Positions 59,359 through 64,000 of a stretch of DNA of 64,000 nucleotides are shown piece by piece. This stretch comes from Ga0077548 sp035440445 (GTDB taxonomy: Bacteria > Pseudomonadota > Alphaproteobacteria > Rhizobiales > Xanthobacteraceae). Under the pieces are notes generated by a model that had not been told where the DNA came from, made no database searches, and was given only the letters and a program-made list of their open reading frames with translations. A program made the translations under genes and the position numbers. Position 1 is the first letter of the stretch, and every line of letters begins with the position of its first letter. The stretch lies in contig DAORMJ010000006.1 of the NCBI GenBank assembly GCA_035440445.1, positions 90,920 through 154,919 on the forward strand, read 5' to 3'.

Positions 59359-59980
59359 GACAGGCCTCCGCAAGTTTCAGGAATGCGCGCGCGCGATGCG
59401 AAAGCCCTTCGCCATGCGGCGGCAGCCCGTGCTTTTCGTCTGCGGTCATCTCGCCGAAGGTTTTATCCTTGCCGTCGGGCAGAAACATAGGGTCGTAGCC
59501 GAAGCCTGCCGTGCCGCGCGGTGGCCAGACCAGCGTGCCATCCACGCGGCCCTCGAAGACGACCGTTTCGCCGTCCGGCCAGGCTACGCAAAGTGCTGAG
59601 ATGAATGCGGCCTTGCGCGCCTCCGGCGAGGTAGCATTCGCTTCGTGCAATTTTTCTTCGACGACGCGCATGGCACGAGAAAAATCTTTCGATGGTCCTG
59701 CCCAGCGCGCGGAATAGATCCCCGGCGCGCCGCCGAGTGCTTCGACAGAAAGACCGGAATCGTCCGCAAACGCCGGAAGGCCGGACGCCTGTGCCGCGGC
59801 TTCCGCCTTGATGCGCGCATTGGCTTCAAACGTGGTGCCGTTTTCTTCCGGTTCGGGGAGTCCGAGTTCGCCGGCGGAGACCACCTCGACGCCATGGGGC
59901 CCGAGCAGTTCGCGCATTTCCTTCAGCTTCCCGGAATTGTGGGTCGCAAGCACGACTTTGCCGGAAAGTTTGCGCGCCAT
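59351..59980 (-). CDS. rdgB: dITP/XTP pyrophosphatase (HAM1 family)
   Basis: A 209-residue house-cleaning enzyme hydrolysing dITP and XTP to keep deaminated purines out of DNA. It has LSGKVVLATHNSGKLKEM with the SHNxxK-like motif, EENGTTFEANARIKA, ADDSGLSVEALGGAPGIYSARWAG and FGYDPMFLPDG. It follows rph by 4 bp and overlaps hemW; rph-rdgB-hemW is the usual alphaproteobacterial order. Confidence 0.96.
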   Translation of the reverse strand: MARKLSGKVVLATHNSGKLKEMRELLGPHGVEVVSAGELGLPEPEENGTTFEANARIKAEAAAQASGLPAFADDSGLSVEALGGAPGIYSARWAGPSKDFSRAMRVVEEKLHEANATSPEARKAAFISALCVAWPDGETVVFEGRVDGTLVWPPRGTAGFGYDPMFLPDGKDKTFGEMTADEKHGLPPHGEGLSHRARAFLKLAEACLG

Positions 59981-59984
59981 GATC

Positions 59985-60704
59985 TCAGGCGACCGTCATC
60001 TTCTGCATGTCGACGAGCTTCGTGATGCCGCCGCGCGCAAGCCCGATCAGCGCATTCATTTCGTCGTTGGTGAAGGGCTTCTTCTCGGCGGTGCCCTGAA
60101 TTTCAATGATGCCGCCCGATCCGGTCATGACGAGGTTCATGTCGGTTTCGGCAGTGGAATCTTCGTCGTAGTTCAGATCGAGCACGGGCTCGCCGCCGAC
60201 GATGCCACAGGAAATCGCCGCGACCTGATCGGTCAGCACCGGCTTCGTGACCATGTTGCGCTTCTTCATCCAGGCGATGCAGTCGTAAAGCGCGATCCAT
60301 GCCCCGGTGATGGCGGCGGTGCGTGTGCCGCCGTCGGCCTGAATCACGTCGCAGTCGAGCGTGATCTGCCGCTCGCCAAGCGCCACGAGATCCACCACCG
60401 TGCGGAGCGAGCGGCCGATCAGGCGCTGAATTTCGAGCGTGCGGCCGGATTGCTTGCCGCCGGCAGCCTCGCGCCGCGTGCGGTCATGCGTCGAGCGCGG
60501 CAACATGCCGTATTCGGCGGTGACCCAGCCGCGGCCCTGACCCTTGAGCCAGGGCGGCAGCCGTTCTTCGAGCGAGGCGGTGACGAGGACATGGGTGTCG
60601 CCGAAGCGAACCAGACAGGAACCCTCCGCATGGCGCGAGAACCCGCGCTCGAAAGAAACCGCCCGCATCTGGTCGTTTGCTCGTCCGCTTGGCCGCGCCA
60701 TCAT
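59985..60704 (-). CDS. rph: ribonuclease PH
   Basis: A 239-residue phosphorolytic 3'-5' exoribonuclease trimming tRNA 3' ends. RFGDTHVLVTASLEERLPPW, the phosphate-binding GRSLRTVVDL and the active-site DCDVIQADGGTRTAAITGAW are clear; the C-terminal MNLVMTGSGGIIEIQGTAE is also typical. It is divergent from hrcA, an arrangement common in Rhizobiales. The start is ATG at 60704, with ATG 60701 as alternative. Confidence 0.97.
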   Translation of the reverse strand: MMARPSGRANDQMRAVSFERGFSRHAEGSCLVRFGDTHVLVTASLEERLPPWLKGQGRGWVTAEYGMLPRSTHDRTRREAAGGKQSGRTLEIQRLIGRSLRTVVDLVALGERQITLDCDVIQADGGTRTAAITGAWIALYDCIAWMKKRNMVTKPVLTDQVAAISCGIVGGEPVLDLNYDEDSTAETDMNLVMTGSGGIIEIQGTAEKKPFTNDEMNALIGLARGGITKLVDMQKMTVA

Positions 60705-60835
60705 CGCTCCTCATGAATTTCGGCCCTTGTTAGGGGTGCCGGCAGACTGCCGCAACCCGGCCTTGCTCGAAACCGCGCAAAACACCAGATATGGTAGCCC
60801 ATCCGAGGTTCGGGACCCCGACAGGAGCCGTCGTT

Positions 60836-61918
60836 TTGTCTGCCGAAATTCCGATTCGCCCCGCCGGCCAGTCCTTGCGCGAACTCGACGAGCGCTCGCG
60901 CGAGATTTTCCGCCAGATCGTGGAATCCTATCTCGCGACCGGCGAGCCGGTCGGCTCGCGCAACCTCTCGCGCATCATCCCGATGACGCTCTCGCCGGCG
61001 TCCGTCCGCAATGTCATGGCCGACCTTGAGGCCGCTGGTCTGATCTATTCGCCGCATACGAGTGCGGGCCGTCTGCCGACGCAGCAGGGCCTGCGCTTCT
61101 TCGTCGATGCGCTCTTGGAGATCGGCGACCTGCCGGAGAACGAGCGCCGCAGCATCGACGCGCAGGTAAGCGCGGCGCGCGGCGGCAATTTCGAGTCCGT
61201 CCTCGGCGAAGCCTCCGCGCTCCTTTCCGGCCTCTCGCGCGGTGCGGGTGTCGTGACCGCGCTGAAGTCCAATCCACGCCTGAAACAGATCGAATTCGTG
61301 CGGCTGGACCCCGGCCGCGCACTTGCCGTGCTGGTTTCCGAAGATGGTCAGGTTGAAAACCGCTTGCTCACCATTCCGAAGGACGTGCCGAATTTCTCGC
61401 TGGTCGAGGCGACGAATTTTCTCAACGCGCATATTCGGGGGCGCACGCTGGGCGAGGCGCGCAACGAACTCGAGAAGTCGCTCGCCGCCGCGCGCGCGGA
61501 GCTCGACGAACTGACGCAGAAATTCGTCGCCGAAGGTCTGGCGAGCTGGTCCGGCGGTGACGCCGGTTCGCGCCGCCTGATCGTGCGCGGACACGCGAAG
61601 CTGCTGGAAGACGTCAATGCGGCCGAAGACCTGGAGCGCGTGCGTCTTCTGTTCAACGATCTGGAGCAGAAAGGCGAGGTCGCCGAACTCCTTGGCAAGG
61701 CCGAGGAAGCCGAGGCGCTGCGTATCTTCATCGGTTCCGAGAACAAGCTGTTCTCGCTTTCAGGTTCCTCGACCATCGTCGCGCCCTATCGCGACAGAGA
61801 GGGGCGCATCGTCGGCGTGCTCGGCGTGATCGGGCCGACGCGGCTGAATTATGCGAGGGTGATCCCGATGGTGGATTATACCGCGCTTGTGGTCAGCAAG
61901 ATCCTCGGCGGCAAATAG
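60836..61918 (+). CDS. hrcA: heat-inducible transcription repressor HrcA
   Basis: A 360-residue repressor of CIRCE-controlled chaperone genes, usually groESL in alphaproteobacteria. The N-terminal winged helix has LDERSREIFRQIVESYLATG, EPVGSRNLS, SPASVRNVMADLEAAGLIY and SPHTSAGRLPT; a GAF-like effector domain follows. The frame is open from 60791, but TTG 60836 has AGGAG at 60823-60827 and gives the family N-terminus. I see no CIRCE element (TTAGCACTC dyad) in the 131 bp before the gene, so autoregulation through CIRCE is unlikely here. A sigma-70-like promoter (TTGCTC...GATATG) may lie at about 60763-60790. Confidence 0.95.
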   Translation: MSAEIPIRPAGQSLRELDERSREIFRQIVESYLATGEPVGSRNLSRIIPMTLSPASVRNVMADLEAAGLIYSPHTSAGRLPTQQGLRFFVDALLEIGDLPENERRSIDAQVSAARGGNFESVLGEASALLSGLSRGAGVVTALKSNPRLKQIEFVRLDPGRALAVLVSEDGQVENRLLTIPKDVPNFSLVEATNFLNAHIRGRTLGEARNELEKSLAAARAELDELTQKFVAEGLASWSGGDAGSRRLIVRGHAKLLEDVNAAEDLERVRLLFNDLEQKGEVAELLGKAEEAEALRIFIGSENKLFSLSGSSTIVAPYRDREGRIVGVLGVIGPTRLNYARVIPMVDYTALVVSKILGGK

Positions 61919-61975
61919 CGCACCCGCACCACTAGTGCTTGATTTTTTCGGCTGGCCACCTGATATCCCGGCCAA

Positions 61976-62596
61976 ATGGACCGGAACAAAATGACTGCGG
62001 ACGATAAAAACGCAAAAGACCACGCCGCCATCGACCCTGCGCAGGCTGTGAACGAAAACGAAGCGCGCGAAGGGGCCGCTTATGTCGACGAACGCATTGT
62101 GCTCGAGGCACAGGTCGCCGAGCTCAAGGACAAATATCTGCGCGCGCATGCGGAGATGGAAAACACCCGCCGCCGCGCGGAAAAAGATGTCGCCGACGCC
62201 CGCAATTATTCGATCGCGGGCTTTGCGCGCGACATGTTGGCGGTTGCCGATAATTTCGAGCGCGCGCTTTCCGCGATCGATCCCGCCATGCGCGACGCCG
62301 CCGACAATACCGTCAAAACGCTGCTTGAAGGCGTCGAACTGACGGGCCGCGAACTCGCCAAGGCGCTCGAGAAACACGGTGTCCGCAAGCTTGAGCCGAT
62401 GGGCCAGAAGTTCGACCCGAACTTCCATCAGGCCATGTTCGAAATCCCGGATGACACGGTCCCTGCAGGAACCGTGAAGCAGGTAATTCAGCCGGGGTAT
62501 GCCATCGGCGATCGCGTGTTGCGTCCGGCCATGGTCGGCGTTTCCAAAGCATCGCCGAAGAGCGGCAACGGCGGCGAAGTGGACCGGAACGCCTGA
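61976..62596 (+). CDS. grpE: DnaK nucleotide-exchange factor GrpE
   Basis: A 206-residue protein. An acidic disordered N-terminus is followed by a long coiled coil (about 40-100: AQVAELKDKYLRAHAEMENT, RRRAEKDVADARNYS) and the C-terminal beta domain (VELTGRELAKALEKHGVRKL, GQKFDPNFHQAMFEI). It exchanges ADP for ATP on DnaK and acts as a thermosensor. It follows hrcA by 57 bp; dnaK lies about 0.9 kb further on, with one gene between. Confidence 0.95.
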   Translation: MDRNKMTADDKNAKDHAAIDPAQAVNENEAREGAAYVDERIVLEAQVAELKDKYLRAHAEMENTRRRAEKDVADARNYSIAGFARDMLAVADNFERALSAIDPAMRDAADNTVKTLLEGVELTGRELAKALEKHGVRKLEPMGQKFDPNFHQAMFEIPDDTVPAGTVKQVIQPGYAIGDRVLRPAMVGVSKASPKSGNGGEVDRNA

Positions 62597-62668
62597 TCGT
62601 CTCGCGCGCAACGCTCGTGCGCTCCGGCTGATTTGACTTCGCTGCGGCGGCAACGCCTAGTCCGGCGC

Positions 62669-63310
62669 ATGACCGAAGTCTCCTGGCTTTTGCAGACGCT
62701 CGATTATGTCGGTATCGCGCTGTTCGCGGTGACGGGCGCGCTTGCTGCATCGCGCAAACAACTCGATATCGTCGCCTTCGCTTTCTTTGCCGCGGTGACC
62801 GCGGTCGGCGGCGGTACGCTCCGCGACGTCCTGCTCGACGTCCCGGTGTTCTGGGTGCGCAACCCGGCCTATCTCGGAATACCGCTGGCTGCTGCCGTGC
62901 TGGTTTATTTCACCGCGCACCTCTTCGAGTCGCGCTATCGGGTGCTCTTGTGGGCGGACGCCGCCGGGCTTGCCGCCTATTCGGTGGTGGGGGCGGCGAA
63001 GACGCTCGGGGCGGGCGCGGGTGCCGCCGACGCACTTGCGTTCGGGGTGCTGACTGCAACCTTCGGCGGCGTGATCCGCGACGTGCTGGCGGGCGAGCCT
63101 TCGGTGATCCTGCGGCGCGAGCTCTACATTACCTGCGCTTTTGCCGGAGCGCTGACCTTCGTCGTGCTGGCAGCGGTTGGAGCCCCCTTCTGGACCGGCG
63201 CAACCCTTGGATTCCTTGTGGCTTTTGGGGTTCGCGCGGGCGCCTTGCTCCGGGGCTGGTCGCTGCCGGTCTATCGTGCCCGTCCGGGCCGCGATTCTTC
63301 CAAGCTTTGA
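62669..63310 (+). CDS. UPF0126/TRIC-family membrane channel protein (YadS-like)
   Basis: A 213-residue membrane protein made of two repeated glycine-rich units. Each has the motif GG(G/V)xxRDVL: TAVGGGTLRDVLLDVPVFWV and ATFGGVIRDVLAGEPSVIL. About seven hydrophobic helices are visible. Structures of prokaryotic TRIC proteins show trimeric cation channels; the physiological role in bacteria is not clear. The ATG at 62669 is used, although the frame opens at 62633. It lies between grpE and dnaK, separating two genes that often sit together. Confidence 0.85.
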   Translation: MTEVSWLLQTLDYVGIALFAVTGALAASRKQLDIVAFAFFAAVTAVGGGTLRDVLLDVPVFWVRNPAYLGIPLAAAVLVYFTAHLFESRYRVLLWADAAGLAAYSVVGAAKTLGAGAGAADALAFGVLTATFGGVIRDVLAGEPSVILRRELYITCAFAGALTFVVLAAVGAPFWTGATLGFLVAFGVRAGALLRGWSLPVYRARPGRDSSKL

Positions 63311-63323
63311 AAGGCTTCAAAGC

Positions 63324-63355
63324 CTTGCGGCCTAAAATGCACCTGCCTATATGCC
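63324..63355 (+). promoter_or_regulatory. RpoH (sigma-32) promoter of dnaK
   Basis: CTTG (63324-63327), an 18-nt spacer and CCTATATGCC (63346-63355) match the alphaproteobacterial consensus CTTG-N17/18-CYTATNTNNG except for the last G. An 18-bp inverted repeat CTTTGAAAGGCTTCAAAG (63305-63322) lies just upstream and overlaps the TRIC stop. A start near 63362 would give a leader of about 125 nt before dnaK. Confidence 0.75.
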
Positions 63356-63487
63356 ACCCGAACGGTTGCGGCATTTGCCGCAGCAAATCCCCAACGCGGG
63401 GGCCGAGGGGAACGGCGCTGTTCTAGCCCGTTGCCATTGGGTGCCGAAAGCGGACCCGGTCGGCCTGCCGGAAATGAGAGGTATGCC

Positions 63488-64000
63488 ATGTCCAAGGTCA
63501 TCGGAATCGACCTCGGTACCACCAATTCCTGCGTCGCCGTCATGGACGGCACGACGCCGAAAGTTCTCGAAAACGCCGAAGGCGCGCGCACCACGCCCTC
63601 GATCGTCGCCTTTACCAACGAAGGCGAGCGGCTCGTCGGTCAGCCTGCGAAGCGCCAGGCGGTAACCAATCCGGAAAAGACCTTCTTCGCGGTGAAGCGC
63701 CTGATCGGCCGCCGCTACGACGACCCGATGGTCGCCAAGGACAAGAAGCTCGTTCCCTACGACATCGTCAAAGGCGACAACGGCGACGCCTGGCTCTCCG
63801 ACGGCAACCAGAAATATTCGCCCTCGCAGGTCTCTGCTTTCATCCTGCAAAAGATGAAAGAGACCGCCGAAGCCTATCTCGGCTCCAAGGTCGAGAAGGC
63901 CGTCATCACCGTTCCCGCCTATTTCAACGACGCCCAGCGTCAGGCCACCAAGGATGCGGGCCGCATTGCGGGCCTCGAAGTGCTTCGCATCATCAACGAG
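63488..64000 (+). CDS. dnaK: chaperone DnaK (Hsp70), 3' end outside the window
   Basis: The first 171 residues are present. The start MSKVIGIDLGTTNSCVAVMD contains the phosphate-1 ATP loop of Hsp70, followed by ENAEGARTTPSIVAF, KTFFAVKRLIGRRYDDP and VITVPAYFNDAQRQATKDAG. The ATG at 63488 has GAGAGG at 63475-63480. DnaK folds proteins with DnaJ and GrpE and restrains RpoH. It has its own heat-shock-type promoter, so it need not be cotranscribed with grpE. dnaJ is expected just beyond the window. Confidence 0.98.
   Translation, partial: MSKVIGIDLGTTNSCVAVMDGTTPKVLENAEGARTTPSIVAFTNEGERLVGQPAKRQAVTNPEKTFFAVKRLIGRRYDDPMVAKDKKLVPYDIVKGDNGDAWLSDGNQKYSPSQVSAFILQKMKETAEAYLGSKVEKAVITVPAYFNDAQRQATKDAGRIAGLEVLRIINE

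Noticed and set aside
60705..60835. CIRCE operator upstream of hrcA
   Set aside because: No TTAGCACTC-N9-GAGTGCTAA dyad or close variant is present in the gap.

Overview
The window is ordinary chromosome from a high-GC alphaproteobacterium. It is most likely from the Hyphomicrobiales (Rhizobiales), near the Bradyrhizobiaceae/Xanthobacteraceae; this placement rests on gene content and gene order, not on a database search. Almost every gene is a conserved housekeeping gene. I see no prophage, insertion sequence, CRISPR array, defence island or biosynthetic cluster. The central feature is the probable replication origin. The block rho-hemJ-hemE faces left and the block PDRP-maf-aroE-coaE-dnaQ faces right. 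They are separated by a gene-free 314-bp gap (34220-34533) holding three tandem 12-bp AT-rich repeats, seven GANTC (CcrM) sites and weak DnaA boxes. The order matches the Caulobacter origin region. The parAB-rsmG-mnmG-mnmE segregation cluster lies 8-10 kb to the left and carries two parS sites.

Layout. 1-2.6 kb: divergent LysR regulator and ring-cleaving dioxygenase, then an isochorismatase-like hydrolase. 2.7-7.0 kb: tRNA-Gly, cnoX, a LON-domain protein, a Trm112-like protein, a ubiH-family gene and tesB. 7.2-9.3 kb: glnK-amtB behind an RpoN-type promoter, ending in three consecutive hairpins. 9.3-14.8 kb: aminotransferase and ftsK (both frame-disrupted), a lolA-like gene and xthA. 14.8-18.1 kb: a cyclic-nucleotide-binding protein, an orphan response regulator, an L,D-transpeptidase with an assembly gap, an envelope protein and yggS. 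18.2-22.4 kb: leuS-lptE-holA. 22.4-34.2 kb: parB-parA-rsmG-mnmG-mnmE, a DUF255 thioredoxin-fold protein, a BASS transporter, rho, hemJ and hemE. 34.2-34.5 kb: candidate oriC. 34.5-41.6 kb: PDRP-maf-aroE-coaE-dnaQ, secB, a frameshifted Tim44-like gene, mltA and smr. 41.6-49.1 kb: hslU-UPF0314-hslV facing the his operon (hisB-H-A-F-E with two small extra genes) and coaA. 49.1-60.7 kb: an OlsB-like acyltransferase, a hybrid histidine kinase, a comM/yifB-type ATPase, a thioesterase, gshB, yraN, rsmI, an LpoA-like lipoprotein, hemW, rdgB and rph. 60.8-64 kb: hrcA, grpE, a UPF0126/TRIC channel gene and the 5' end of dnaK behind an RpoH-type promoter.

The genes group into replication and segregation (candidate oriC, parABS, holA, dnaQ, ftsK), tRNA/rRNA modification (mnmE, mnmG, rsmG, rsmI), envelope biogenesis (lptE, lolA, mltA, L,D-transpeptidase, LpoA-like, secB), proteostasis (cnoX, hslUV, hrcA-grpE-dnaK), haem (hemE, hemJ, hemW), histidine and CoA synthesis, and nitrogen sensing. 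Sequence quality is a caution. Three normally intact genes carry frame disruptions (aminotransferase, ftsK, Tim44-like) and a fourth is interrupted by 21 Ns. This pattern suggests a draft or metagenome-derived assembly more than real pseudogenes.
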